Position numbers and translations under genes: made by a program. The notes below the pieces were generated by a model. That model worked only from the letters and a program-made list of their open reading frames with translations. It did not search any database and had not been told where the DNA came from. A stretch of 64,000 nt of DNA from an uncultured Prevotella sp. (GTDB taxonomy: Bacteria > Bacteroidota > Bacteroidia > Bacteroidales > Bacteroidaceae), in contig NZ_CAMJOS010000021.1 of the NCBI RefSeq assembly GCF_946407605.1, forward strand, positions 1-64,000. The letters are read 5' to 3'. Shown piece by piece: positions 8,504 through 16,962 of this stretch; position 1 is the first letter of the stretch; the number at the start of each line of letters is the position of its first letter.

Positions 8504-10243
8504 ATGAAAAAGAAGATATTGGCACTAGGCATTGCATTGCTAAGCCTGACGACAACGACGACTATGGCACAGACCAAGACTATCAACCTGCGCATCATTG
8601 AGACCAGTGATGTTCACGGTTGTTTTTTTCCTTATAATTTCGTAGAACGAAAGCCTTTACAAGGCACATTGGTTTGCGTCAACACTTATGTCAACAAACT
8701 CCGCCATCAGTATGGCGACAACGTCCTGCTCATTGACAATGGTGATATCCTTCAAGGACAGCCAACCTGTTATTGGACGAACTATGTTGCCAAGGACGAA
8801 GAAAACATTGCCGCAAAAGTCATCAACTACATGAAATACGATGCCGAGACTATTGGCAACCACGATGTGGAGACAGGGCATGCCGTTTACGACAAATGGG
8901 CAAAGGAATTAAACTGCCCGTTGTTAGGAGCCAATGTCATTGACAAAAAGACAGGCAAGCCCTACCTGAAGCCCTATACCCTATTAGTTCGCGATGGTGT
9001 CAAGATAGCCATCATCGGCATGCTGACACCCACTATCCCCTGTTGGCTGAACGAGTCGCTATATGCCGGTCTGGATTTTCAAGACATGGTTGCATGTGCC
9101 AAGAAGTGGGTACCTTATGTCCGTGAGGTTGAAAAGGCCGACATAGTCATTGGTCTTTTTCACAGCGGCAAGGATGGAGGTCTTGTTCTTAACGGCCTTG
9201 AGGAAGATGCCTCTGCCCGAGTAGCCAAGGAGGTGCCTGGCTTTGACATCATCTTTTATGGGCACGACCACACCGTTCACAACGAATGGATTACAAACAA
9301 TGCCGGCCAAAAGGTTCTGACACTCGACCCATCTTGTAATGCCATCAATGTGGCAGACGCTCAGATCACACTGACTTACCAGAACGGCAAGCTGACACAT
9401 AAGAATATCAAGGGCGATATAGTTGATATCAGACGTGAGCCCGAAGATTTACAGATGACAGCCTATTTCCAGTCTGACATCGACTGCATCAAACAATATG
9501 TAGAACGTCGCATTGGACGTTTTGAAAATGGCGTCACCACTCGTGACTGCTTCTTTGGCAACTCCGCCTTCACAGACTTCATCCATAGTCTGCAGCTCAA
9601 GATCTCCGGTGCTGATATCTCTTTCAATGCGCCCTTGGCCCTAGACAGTAAGATTGATGCCGGCGACATCACCGTAGCCGACATGTTCAAGCTCTACCGT
9701 TTCGAGAACCAGCTCTATGTCCTTAACATGACAGGCCGTGAGATTCGTGGCCATCTGGAGGAAAGCTACAGCCGATGGGTGAACACCATGAAGACTGCCG
9801 ACGACCACCTCCTGTTGCTCAATGAAAACACCAAAGGCGACCAACAGCGCCTGGGCTTCCTCAACTACTCCTTTAATTTCGACTCCGCCGCTGGCATCGA
9901 CTACACCGTTGATGTCACCAAGCCCAACGGACAAAAAGTCAGCATCACCAAGCTCTCTAACGGAGAACCTTTCAAGGAAGACAAAACCTATAAAGTCGTC
10001 ATGAATAGCTATCGCGGTAATGGCGGAGGCGACCTGCTCATCAAGGGTGCAGGCATACATAAAGAACAGATAAACGAACGTATCATCTACCAGTCGCCAC
10101 TCGACCTGCGCCACTACCTGATGGAAGAGATTGAACGCCAAGGCACCGTCAGTCCCAAAGCTGGCAACAACTGGAAGTTCGTTCCTGAAGAGTGGACCAT
10201 ACCTGCTGCCAAACGTGACCGCAAGCTATTATTTGAGAAATGA
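8504..10243 (+). CDS. 5'-nucleotidase / 2',3'-cyclic-nucleotide phosphodiesterase family metallophosphatase
   Basis: 579-residue exported UshA-type enzyme that removes phosphate from nucleotides. A signal peptide (MKKKILALGIALLSL through TMAQ) precedes a metallophosphatase domain with all dimetal motifs: ETSDVHG, DNGDILQG, GNHDVE, FHSGKD and YGHDH. The C-terminal nucleotide-binding domain starts near residue 340 and includes GNSAFTDFIH and YRGNGGGDLL. Start placed at 8504 because of the promoter position and because it gives a clean signal peptide. The stop codon lies in a 7-bp repeat that also contains the next gene's start. Confidence 0.93.
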   Translation: MKKKILALGIALLSLTTTTTMAQTKTINLRIIETSDVHGCFFPYNFVERKPLQGTLVCVNTYVNKLRHQYGDNVLLIDNGDILQGQPTCYWTNYVAKDEENIAAKVINYMKYDAETIGNHDVETGHAVYDKWAKELNCPLLGANVIDKKTGKPYLKPYTLLVRDGVKIAIIGMLTPTIPCWLNESLYAGLDFQDMVACAKKWVPYVREVEKADIVIGLFHSGKDGGLVLNGLEEDASARVAKEVPGFDIIFYGHDHTVHNEWITNNAGQKVLTLDPSCNAINVADAQITLTYQNGKLTHKNIKGDIVDIRREPEDLQMTAYFQSDIDCIKQYVERRIGRFENGVTTRDCFFGNSAFTDFIHSLQLKISGADISFNAPLALDSKIDAGDITVADMFKLYRFENQLYVLNMTGREIRGHLEESYSRWVNTMKTADDHLLLLNENTKGDQQRLGFLNYSFNFDSAAGIDYTVDVTKPNGQKVSITKLSNGEPFKEDKTYKVVMNSYRGNGGGDLLIKGAGIHKEQINERIIYQSPLDLRHYLMEEIERQGTVSPKAGNNWKFVPEEWTIPAAKRDRKLLFEK

Positions 10244-10261
10244 GAATTGAGAAATGAAAAA
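10234..10261 (+). repeat. 7-bp tandem tract (4 units TGAGAAA/TGAGAAT) spanning a stop and the next start
   Basis: 28 bp. TGA at 10241-10243 ends the nucleotidase gene and ATG at 10254-10256 begins nudC; both are inside the tract. Confidence 0.9.
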
Positions 10262-11054
10262 GTATTATTTTGTATTTTGCAAGGACGACCTCATGCTGGA
10301 ACGCACTGGCGAGGACACCTATACCATACCACTCCAGGAAGAACCACCTACCGAGATAAAGCCCTGGACCACCATCCTCAATATTACACCTCTTAATAAT
10401 ATTGAGGTGAAAGCCTACAGCATAGACGCCCCCCCTATCAGCAGCCCCAACTCTTCACTTTCATCTTCCAACTATCAACTCTACGAGATGTGTCCACTAC
10501 GGCAGAGCTACTACAAGTTACCCTACCCGCTATATTTGAAGGCAGGAAAATGTGCAGAGCTCCTCTACTGGGACCGTAATACCAAGTTCTGTGGTGTGTG
10601 TGGCGGTCAGATGCATTTCCATACCGACATAAGCAAACGCTGCGAGATGTGCGGCAAAGAAGTATGGCCCCAACTGGCCACTGCCGTCATCGTACTGATT
10701 CGTCGGGGCGATGAGATTCTGCTGGCCCGAGGTCGTAATTTCCGTAGTGACTTCTATGGTCTTATTGCAGGTTTCGTCGAGACTGGCGAGACACTGGAAG
10801 AAGCCGTAAAACGCGAGGTCATGGAAGAAACGGGACTCACGATAAAAAACATCCGCTACTTCGACTCACAGCCCTGGCCCTACCCCAGCGGACTGATGGT
10901 TGGCTTCATCGCCGATTATGAAAGCGGTGATATTCATGTGCAACGTGAGGAGCTACTAAAAGCAGGCTGGTTCAATCGAACCAACCTGCCTAAACTTCCA
11001 GAAAAGCTGAGTATCGCCCGCCGTCTTATTGACCACTGGCTAGGCGAAGACTGA
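10254..11054 (+). CDS. nudC: NADH pyrophosphatase-type NUDIX hydrolase
   Basis: Hydrolyses NAD(H) and related dinucleotides, and may decap NAD-capped RNA. 266 residues: a variable N-terminal domain (1-95), a four-Cys zinc ribbon (CGVC and CEMC, about 118-140), a NUDIX box (GFVETGETLEEAVKREVMEE, about 178-200) and the family signature SQPWPYP (about 205) that defines the NudC subgroup. The N-terminal domain has a Ser/Asn-rich stretch (SSPNSSLSSSNYQ) encoded by a degenerate 7-bp repeat, apparently an in-frame insertion. The start codon is part of another such repeat. Confidence 0.93.
   Translation: MKKYYFVFCKDDLMLERTGEDTYTIPLQEEPPTEIKPWTTILNITPLNNIEVKAYSIDAPPISSPNSSLSSSNYQLYEMCPLRQSYYKLPYPLYLKAGKCAELLYWDRNTKFCGVCGGQMHFHTDISKRCEMCGKEVWPQLATAVIVLIRRGDEILLARGRNFRSDFYGLIAGFVETGETLEEAVKREVMEETGLTIKNIRYFDSQPWPYPSGLMVGFIADYESGDIHVQREELLKAGWFNRTNLPKLPEKLSIARRLIDHWLGED
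10451..10478 (+). repeat. Degenerate 7-bp tandem tract inside nudC
   Basis: Four imperfect units (CTCTTCA, CTTTCAT, CTTCCAA, CTATCAA) coding a Ser-rich insert in the N-terminal domain. Less regular than the other tracts. Confidence 0.5.
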
Positions 11055-11076
11055 CACTTCCGTGCTTTACGTCTCT

Positions 11077-12393
11077 TTACTTGCCTATGCAGTGATACTC
11101 GAAGCCATTTTCCTCAAGCTCTTCAATATCAAATATGTTACGACCGTCGATAACTAGCGGCTTGTGCATAGCTTTCTTGATAACGCCCCAAGTAGGCAAA
11201 CGGAATTCCTTCCACTCGGTGAGCAGCAACAGGGCATCGGCATCGAGCACGGCATCATACATATCGCGGCAGTAAACCACCTTATCACCAATACGACGTT
11301 TACACTCATCCATGGCAATGGGGTCATAAGCACGGATGGTGCATCCTGCTTCTAAGAGTTTCTCTATCATTACCAACGCTGTAGACTCACGCATATCGTC
11401 AGTCTCCGGCTTAAACGAGAGACCCCACATGGCGATAGTCTTACCTTTCAGACCCTCAGCCCCATAGGCCTTCTGCAGTTTCTCAAACAAGACAGACTTC
11501 TGCTTCTCGTTGACACGCTCCACAGCTTTCAGTACCTCCATAGAATAGCCGTTCTGGTCGGCCGTCTTAATCAATGCCTTGACATCCTTGGGGAAGCACG
11601 AACCACCATAGCCGCAGCCGGCATAGAGGAACTTTCGTCCAATACGCGTATCGCTACCGATACCAGCACGCACCATGTTCACATCAGCCCCCACTCGTTC
11701 ACAGAGGTTGGCAATGTCATTCATAAACGAGATACGAGTAGCCAGCATCGAGTTGGCGGCATATTTCGTCATTTCGGCCGAAGGAATATCCATGAAGATC
11801 ACGCGGAAGTTATTGAGCAGGAAAGGCTTATAGAGCTTTGTCAAGGCTTTCTTTGCCTTCTCGCTCTCAACGCCCACCACCACGCGGTCAGGACTCATGA
11901 AGTCCTTGATGGCATTACCTTCCTTCAGGAATTCAGGGTTTGAAGCCACATCAAAAGGAATATCCACACCACGTTTCTTCAGTTCCTCCTCAATGGCATG
12001 ACGCACCTTACGGGCCGTACCAACAGGCACTGTCGACTTGGTCACCACAACCAGATAGTGGTTCAGGTTCTCACCAATGGTCTTAGCCACCTGCAGCACA
12101 TATTTCAAATCGGCACTACCATCCTCGTCTGGCGGTGTACCTACAGCAGAAAACACAATTTCCTGCTCATCAAGGATTGAAGCCAGGTCCGTCGTGAACT
12201 TCAGACGACCTGCCTTTACATTTTTGAGAACTAATTGATCGAGTCCAGGTTCGTAGATAGGTATTTCACCATTCTTCAGTCGCTCTATTTTCTGAGCGTC
12301 CACATCAACACAAGTTACGTTGACGCCCGTCTCTGCGAAACATGTTCCAGACACCAAGCCAACATAACCAGTTCCTACAATTGCAATATTCAT
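11077..12393 (-). CDS. ugd: UDP-glucose 6-dehydrogenase
   Basis: Oxidises UDP-glucose to UDP-glucuronate, a precursor for surface polysaccharide. 438 residues: an N-terminal Rossmann domain (IAIVGTGYVGLVSG), a central dimerisation helix region, the catalytic Cys in YGGSCFPKD (about residue 260), and a C-terminal UDP-binding domain with GLSFKPETDDMRES. It lies 22 bases downstream of rfbC on the same strand and is probably cotranscribed with it, ready to serve the polysaccharide genes further right. Confidence 0.96.
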   Translation of the reverse strand: MNIAIVGTGYVGLVSGTCFAETGVNVTCVDVDAQKIERLKNGEIPIYEPGLDQLVLKNVKAGRLKFTTDLASILDEQEIVFSAVGTPPDEDGSADLKYVLQVAKTIGENLNHYLVVVTKSTVPVGTARKVRHAIEEELKKRGVDIPFDVASNPEFLKEGNAIKDFMSPDRVVVGVESEKAKKALTKLYKPFLLNNFRVIFMDIPSAEMTKYAANSMLATRISFMNDIANLCERVGADVNMVRAGIGSDTRIGRKFLYAGCGYGGSCFPKDVKALIKTADQNGYSMEVLKAVERVNEKQKSVLFEKLQKAYGAEGLKGKTIAMWGLSFKPETDDMRESTALVMIEKLLEAGCTIRAYDPIAMDECKRRIGDKVVYCRDMYDAVLDADALLLLTEWKEFRLPTWGVIKKAMHKPLVIDGRNIFDIEELEENGFEYHCIGK

Positions 12394-12415
12394 ACCTTAT
12401 ATAATTAAATAACTA

Positions 12416-12964
12416 TTATTCAAAACACTCTGCTTCGCTAAGCAAAGGTTGCTTCAAGTCTTTTTCGCTGGTCAGCACCTCCCGAGGGTCTATCGGCCAG
12501 TCTATATTCAGAGCCGGATCGTTCCAACGAATGCCGGCCTCAGCCTGCGGCGCATAGACATTATCCACCTTATAAGTAAAGATGGCCTCTTCACTCAACA
12601 CCAGGAAACCGTGGGCGAAGCCACGAGGGATGAAGAACTGACGTTTATTATCCTCGCTCAGCTCCACCATGACATGCTGTCCGAATGTGGGAGAACTCTT
12701 ACGAATATCTACAGCCACATCCAACACCCGGCCTTTGATGACTCGCACCAGCTTAGCCTGCGACAGCTCACCTTTCTGATAATGCAAGCCACGAAGCACG
12801 CCACGTGACGACTTCGACTCATTGTCCTGGATGAAGTTCACCTGACCGATATGAGCATTAAACTCCTCTTGTTTCCATGCCTCAAAGAAATATCCTCGAG
12901 CATCATTAAACACCCGCGGCTCTATGATATACACACCTTCAATAGCTGTTTTCTTAAATTCCAT
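12416..12964 (-). CDS. rfbC: dTDP-4-dehydrorhamnose 3,5-epimerase
   Basis: Third step of dTDP-L-rhamnose synthesis. 182 residues, a normal-length cupin-fold RmlC: RGYFFEAWKQEEF, the catalytic His region of VLRGLHYQ (about residue 60), and the PRGFAHGFLVLSEEA signature with its second conserved His (about 120). No rfbA, rfbB or rfbD is present in the window, so the rest of the pathway must be elsewhere. A complete promoter lies at 12991-13021. Confidence 0.96.
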   Translation of the reverse strand: MEFKKTAIEGVYIIEPRVFNDARGYFFEAWKQEEFNAHIGQVNFIQDNESKSSRGVLRGLHYQKGELSQAKLVRVIKGRVLDVAVDIRKSSPTFGQHVMVELSEDNKRQFFIPRGFAHGFLVLSEEAIFTYKVDNVYAPQAEAGIRWNDPALNIDWPIDPREVLTSEKDLKQPLLSEAECFE

Positions 12965-12990
12965 AAATCACAATATTATATTTCAAGGTG

Positions 12991-13021
12991 CAAAGATACG
13001 AATAAGTGAGCGAAATGCAAA
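12991..13021 (-). promoter_or_regulatory. Complete rfbC promoter, carried within a dispersed repeat
   Basis: On the minus strand: TTTG (13021-13018), 19 bases, TATCTTTG (12998-12991), a perfect Bacteroidetes -33/-7 pair 27 bases before the rfbC ATG. The sequence is part of a repeat found again at 55150-55211. Confidence 0.85.
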
Positions 13022-13055
13022 AGGAAAACTTGTTTTTCTTTTCATTTCCGAACGA
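12991..13055. repeat. Dispersed intergenic repeat, copy 1 (promoter-bearing)
   Basis: About 60 bp (core ACGAATAAGTGAGCGAAA, then a TGCAAA/GAAAA stretch and ATTTCCGAA) aligns with the reverse complement of 55150-55211 with few changes. Both copies lie between divergent genes. Confidence 0.75.
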
Positions 13056-13200
13056 AAGTAGCTTCGACCGAAGGTCAAAGTTCGTGCAAACTGAGCGAAA
13101 AACCAAAAGAAATCACATTTTCTTTTGTTTTTCCGAAGTGCAGCCTATCTTCGACCAAAGGTCAAAGATACGAAAGCAGCTTCGACCAAAGGTACTACTT
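13056..13200. repeat. Gene-free segment with three copies of a GACC(A/G)AAGGT motif
   Basis: CTTCGACC(A/G)AAGGT occurs at about 13066, 13149 and 13182, each time near an AAAG or TACGAAAG stretch. GACCAAAGGTC is a short palindrome that recurs at about 51465. The segment also has an A-rich/T-rich near-palindrome (13096-13135). A 69-codon frame across it is not credible as a gene. Confidence 0.6.
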
Positions 13201-13245
13201 AATAATCAGAATTAAGAATTTTGCAAGAATTATTTGCATTTTTTA

Positions 13246-13277
13246 TTTGCCCGTCTCGAAAAAATACTGTACCTTTG
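13246..13277 (+). promoter_or_regulatory. Promoter for the HU/SPOR gene, implying a near-leaderless mRNA
   Basis: TTTG at 13246-13249, 20 bases, TACCTTTG at 13270-13277. The likely GTG start is only six bases after the -7 box. Confidence 0.8.
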
Positions 13278-13282
13278 CAGTC

Positions 13283-14278
13283 GTGATTGAATTAGAAAGA
13301 CATATAGAAATTCTGTTGCTGAGCAACGACTGCGTCATCGTCCCCGAATTGGGAGGATTCATGGCGCATTATGTCGAAGCCCGCTATGACGTAGAGGACG
13401 GTACTTTCCTGCCACCTTTACGCACTTTGGGATTCAATCCACAACTCAAGATGAACGACTCCCTCTTGGTGCAGTCTTATATTGAGGCCTACGACATCAG
13501 CTATCCCGAAGCCCTGCGGCGTATTGAGGCTGAAGTAGCAGAGGTTCGTCAGCATCTTGATGCAAAGGGAGAATACGAGTTGAATGACATCGGCACCCTA
13601 CGACTGAACGAAGAAGGCAACTTGATCTTCGAGCCCTGTGAGGCTGGCATACTGACCCCCACCCTCTATGGCCTGAGTTCCTTCGAGATGCAACCTCTGG
13701 CTATTGAGGAAGAACCAGAAACGCCACAGACAACCACTCTCGATACCGAGTCAGAAGACGATGGTGCCATCACCATTAAGATGTCATGGTTGCGTAATGT
13801 TGCTGCAGTAGCCGCTGCCGTTGTTGCCTTCCTGATGATTAGCGCACCTATTTCCAATAGTGACACAACTGACGTTCAGCAAAGTGCATTTATCCCCATC
13901 AGCACGCCACACGTCACCCACCATGCCGAGGAAGCCATCGTTATGGATACGACTGCACTACAACTTGCTACAAGCGACTTGAGTATAACTTCGGAGACCT
14001 CTGTTGAATCAAAAGAGATGACCACTCCAAAAGAAGTTTCTGCCACTCCGACCTATTGTATCGTTTTAGCCAGTCAGGTCAGCAGGAAGAACGCCACCAA
14101 TTTCATCGACCTTCTCAAAGACCAGGGTTTCAACGATGCCCGCCTGATGGAAGGCAAGTTCCTACGTGTGGTCTATGGCAGTTATGCCTCAGATGAGGAA
14201 GCCCAGCAAAGTCTGAAGGACCTTCGTTCGCAGAGCCGTCAGTTCAGAGAGGCCTGGGTAATGAAGGTTAATCAGTAA
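13283..14278 (+). CDS. HU-domain (CCDC81-like) and SPOR-domain membrane protein
   Basis: 331 residues. The N-terminal ~130 match the Bacteroidetes HU-CCDC81 type of DNA-binding-fold domain (ELERHIEILLLSNDCVIVPELGGFMAHY). A single membrane segment follows near 180-200 (VAAVAAAVVAFLMI), then a Ser/Thr-rich linker, and a C-terminal SPOR domain of ~75 residues (YCIVLASQVSRKNATNFI) that in other proteins binds denuded septal peptidoglycan. This layout joins a cytoplasmic HU-like module to the cell wall. Start placed at GTG 13283 because the promoter lies immediately before it and homologues begin at ELERHIE. It is followed by an FHA/zinc-ribbon gene 21 bases on. Confidence 0.82.
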   Translation: MIELERHIEILLLSNDCVIVPELGGFMAHYVEARYDVEDGTFLPPLRTLGFNPQLKMNDSLLVQSYIEAYDISYPEALRRIEAEVAEVRQHLDAKGEYELNDIGTLRLNEEGNLIFEPCEAGILTPTLYGLSSFEMQPLAIEEEPETPQTTTLDTESEDDGAITIKMSWLRNVAAVAAAVVAFLMISAPISNSDTTDVQQSAFIPISTPHVTHHAEEAIVMDTTALQLATSDLSITSETSVESKEMTTPKEVSATPTYCIVLASQVSRKNATNFIDLLKDQGFNDARLMEGKFLRVVYGSYASDEEAQQSLKDLRSQSRQFREAWVMKVNQ

Positions 14279-14299
14279 TTATTCAAACACCTTATTATA

Positions 14300-14833
14300 A
14301 TGAAGCGAGTACGTTGTCCGAAATGCGATAACTACATCACGTTCGACGAGACGAAATATACGGCTGGCCAGTCATTGGTCTTTCAGTGTCCGGAATGCGG
14401 CAAGCAGTTCGGCATCCGCATTGGTGTTTCCAAACTTCGTGACACTCAGAAAGTTGAGAACAATGTTGAATCACCTGACGAGGAGGCACATTACGGTTTC
14501 ATCACCGTCATCGAGAACGTGTTTCACTACAAGCAAGTCATCCCTTTGCGGATGGGTGATAATGTCATTGGCCGCTACCAGAAAGGCAACCCCATCAACA
14601 CGCCCTTCGAGACTGTTGACCCCAGCGTGGACCTGAACCACTGCACCCTCAACATCAGTCGCGACAAGAAAGGCCGTCTGCGCTATACCCTTCGTGACAA
14701 CAACAGCAATACTGGCACCTTTGTCGATAATGTGGAAATTCCGCCTCGAGAGCGGCGCATCATTGAAGATGGTACCCTTTTCACCATCGGTGCCACCAGT
14801 ATCATACTGAAGACAAACGAAAACGAAGCATAA
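14300..14833 (+). CDS. Zinc-ribbon and FHA-domain protein
   Basis: 177 residues. An N-terminal zinc ribbon of the zinc_ribbon_5/MJ0042 type (CPKCDNYITF and CPECGKQFG, residues 5-40) is joined to an FHA domain (about 75-175) that recognises phosphothreonine. FHA marks are the GR of VIGRYQKGN, the HC of VDLNHCTLNIS and DNNSNTGTFVDN. It lies directly after the HU/SPOR gene and is probably cotranscribed, suggesting a phospho-dependent partner in an envelope or division process. No kinase gene is adjacent. Confidence 0.85.
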   Translation: MKRVRCPKCDNYITFDETKYTAGQSLVFQCPECGKQFGIRIGVSKLRDTQKVENNVESPDEEAHYGFITVIENVFHYKQVIPLRMGDNVIGRYQKGNPINTPFETVDPSVDLNHCTLNISRDKKGRLRYTLRDNNSNTGTFVDNVEIPPRERRIIEDGTLFTIGATSIILKTNENEA

Positions 14834-14836
14834 AAA

Positions 14837-14869
14837 AAACGTTCACAAGCAAAAGCCTTGCGAACGTTT
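14837..14869 (-). terminator. Terminator between the FHA gene and xylB (best for xylB)
   Basis: A 13-bp stem (14837-14849 with 14857-14869) with one mismatch that becomes G-U in the minus-strand RNA. On the minus strand it is followed by a run of eight T; on the plus strand the T run is short. Confidence 0.8.
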
Positions 14870-14910
14870 TCCAATAATGTCATCCTTACTTTTTCTCCAA
14901 CCTTTTTACA

Positions 14911-16401
14911 TTAGATATTCTTTTTCAGTGTTTCTTTCCATGCGGCATAAGCAGCAGCATAGTCAGAACGATGTTTCTCGTCAGGTTCAATCACCTGCAG
15001 CTTCTCCAACGTAGCGAAGGCCTCATTGTTATCCTTATAGATACCGGCACCCATACCAGCGCCCTTGGCTGCGCCTACAGATCCGTCAGTATCATAGAGC
15101 TCGATGGTAGCACCGCTGACACCAGCCAGGGTATCACGGAACAACGGACTCAGGAACATATTTGCCTTACCGGCGTGGATCTTCTTGATGTCCATTCCCA
15201 TCTGCTGCATGATTTCCATACCATAGCAGAACGAGAACACGATACCCTCCTGAGCTGCACGAACCAGATGAGCCTGTGAGTGCTTATTGAAGTTCAGACC
15301 GTTGATTGAGCAGCCTATCTCCTTATTCTCCAGCACACGCTCAGCACCATTGCCAAACGGAATGATGGTTACGCCCTCACTACCGATAGGAGCCTGAGCT
15401 GCCAGGTCGTTCATCTCAGCATATCCAATACCCGGCGTAATATTTCTGTGAACCCAGGCATTCAAAATACCAGTACCATTGATACACAACAATACGCCCA
15501 AACGGGTCTGGTCGGCAGTATGGTTTACATGAGCGAATGTGTTGACGCGAGACTTCGGGTCGTAATTCACATCACCCAGCACACCATAAACCACACCTGA
15601 TGTTCCAGCCGTTGCAGCAATCTCACCAGGATTCAGCACATTCAGCGACAATGCATTGTTGGGCTGGTCACCGCCACGATAGGTAATCGGCGTACCTGCC
15701 TTCAGTCCCAGTTCCTTGGCAGCAGCCTCAGAAACAACACACTGCTCACTAAACGTTGGAACGATATCAGCAATCAGCGAACGGTCAAAACCATAGTAGT
15801 CCAGCAGGAACTGAGCCACATCATTATTCTTGAAGTCCCAGAACATGCCTTCCGACAAGCCGCTTACCGTGGTGTTGGGAGTTCCAGAAAGACGCAGAGC
15901 CAGATAGTCACCTGGCAGCATCACCTTATATATCTTTTTATACAAATCAGCCTCGTTCTCCTTGACCCATGCCAGTTTAGCAGCGGTAAAGTTACCAGGT
16001 GAGTTCAGCAGGTGAGACAAACATTTCTCGCCACCCAACTCCTTGAAAGCCTTTTCACCATAAGGAACGGCACGAGAGTCACACCAAATAATAGAGGGAC
16101 GCAGCGGCTTCAAGTCCTTATCCACGCAGACCAGGCCATGCATCTGATATGAGATACCAATAGCTGCAATCTCATCACCTTTCACGCCACTGTCAGCCAT
16201 GATTTTCTGCAATGACTGCTTGGCGTATTTCCACCATGACTCAGGGTCTTGCTCTGCCCATCCGGCCTTGACAGCCATGATAGGAGCCTCCTTCTCGGGG
16301 AAGAAAGCTGAAGCCACACACTTGCCGCTATCGGCGTTAACCAACGATGCCTTGACAGACGAGCTGCCTACATCGAAACCTAAAAGATATCTTGTTGCCA
16401 T
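14911..16401 (-). CDS. xylB: Xylulokinase (FGGY family)
   Basis: Phosphorylates D-xylulose to enter the pentose phosphate pathway. 496 residues. An N-terminal FGGY domain starts YLLGFDVGSSSVKASLV, with the phosphate-binding loop. It has the substrate loop QMHGLV, an acidic catalytic region around ITYRGGDQPNNAL, and a C-terminal half with GTSGVVYGVLGD and GAAKGAGMGAGI. ATG at 16401 chosen; a TTG two codons earlier is less likely. It stands alone, convergent with the FHA gene and divergent from the polysaccharide operon. No xylose isomerase is adjacent. Confidence 0.93.
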   Translation of the reverse strand: MATRYLLGFDVGSSSVKASLVNADSGKCVASAFFPEKEAPIMAVKAGWAEQDPESWWKYAKQSLQKIMADSGVKGDEIAAIGISYQMHGLVCVDKDLKPLRPSIIWCDSRAVPYGEKAFKELGGEKCLSHLLNSPGNFTAAKLAWVKENEADLYKKIYKVMLPGDYLALRLSGTPNTTVSGLSEGMFWDFKNNDVAQFLLDYYGFDRSLIADIVPTFSEQCVVSEAAAKELGLKAGTPITYRGGDQPNNALSLNVLNPGEIAATAGTSGVVYGVLGDVNYDPKSRVNTFAHVNHTADQTRLGVLLCINGTGILNAWVHRNITPGIGYAEMNDLAAQAPIGSEGVTIIPFGNGAERVLENKEIGCSINGLNFNKHSQAHLVRAAQEGIVFSFCYGMEIMQQMGMDIKKIHAGKANMFLSPLFRDTLAGVSGATIELYDTDGSVGAAKGAGMGAGIYKDNNEAFATLEKLQVIEPDEKHRSDYAAAYAAWKETLKKNI

Positions 16402-16507
16402 AATCAATATTGAATAAGTTTATTATGATACGTTACTAACGTCTTTTTCCCTAATTTATTTTCAAAAACAGGACAAAATCGCCTAAAACCTTATTTTTTT
16501 TCAACAT

Positions 16508-16541
16508 TTTGTTGGCAATTCAAATATTTTGTTTACCTTTG
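16508..16541 (+). promoter_or_regulatory. Promoter of the large polysaccharide operon
   Basis: TTTG at 16508-16511, 22 bases, TACCTTTG at 16534-16541, then a 47-base leader before the first gene. This is the only strong promoter seen before 28956, so the rightward operon may be driven from here. Confidence 0.7.
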
Positions 16542-16588
16542 CAGAATAAAAACAATCCTCAAACAGGATATTAAGACTAATTTCATAT

Positions 16589-16957
16589 ATGAAAAAGAAG
16601 ATTCTAATACTTGACGACAAGGAGACAATCGCAAAGGTTCTCTCCATCTATTTGATGAGTGACTATGAAGTTCAATGGTTGCCCGATGGTCTTCAAGGCG
16701 TGAAATGGCTTCAGGCTGGCAACACCCCCGACCTGATTATCTCAGACATCCGTATGCCAGGCATGCGAGGTGATGATTTCTTGGAGTGGATCAAGCAGAA
16801 CGAGCTGTTCCGCCACATCCCCGTTATCATGTTGTCCAGCGAAGACTCTACCAGCGAGCGTATCCGTCTGCTGGAGATTGGCGCCGAGGACTACATCGTG
16901 AAGCCGTTCAACCCCATGGAGCTTAAGATTCGCGTCAAAAAAATCCTGCCCAACTAA
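16589..16957 (+). CDS. Stand-alone response regulator (receiver domain only)
   Basis: 122-residue CheY-like receiver. The acidic pair is DD at residues 9-10, the phospho-acceptor is Asp53 in IISDIRMPG, the conserved Ser/Thr is in MLSSED, and Lys is in IVKPF. There is no output domain. It is the first gene of the polysaccharide operon, five bases before a sugar transferase whose own N-terminus resembles a receiver domain. Direct control of that enzyme by phosphorylation is an attractive inference. No histidine kinase is in the window. Confidence 0.92.
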   Translation: MKKKILILDDKETIAKVLSIYLMSDYEVQWLPDGLQGVKWLQAGNTPDLIISDIRMPGMRGDDFLEWIKQNELFRHIPVIMLSSEDSTSERIRLLEIGAEDYIVKPFNPMELKIRVKKILPN

Positions 16958-16962
16958 TCATC

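Noticed and set aside
9641..10141. A 166-codon minus-strand frame opposite the nucleotidase gene
   Set aside because: The plus-strand gene has complete family motifs; the antisense product has none.
13006..13215. A 69-codon frame in the intergenic repeat region
   Set aside because: Translation follows the repeats and has no family pattern; the region is better explained as dispersed repeats.
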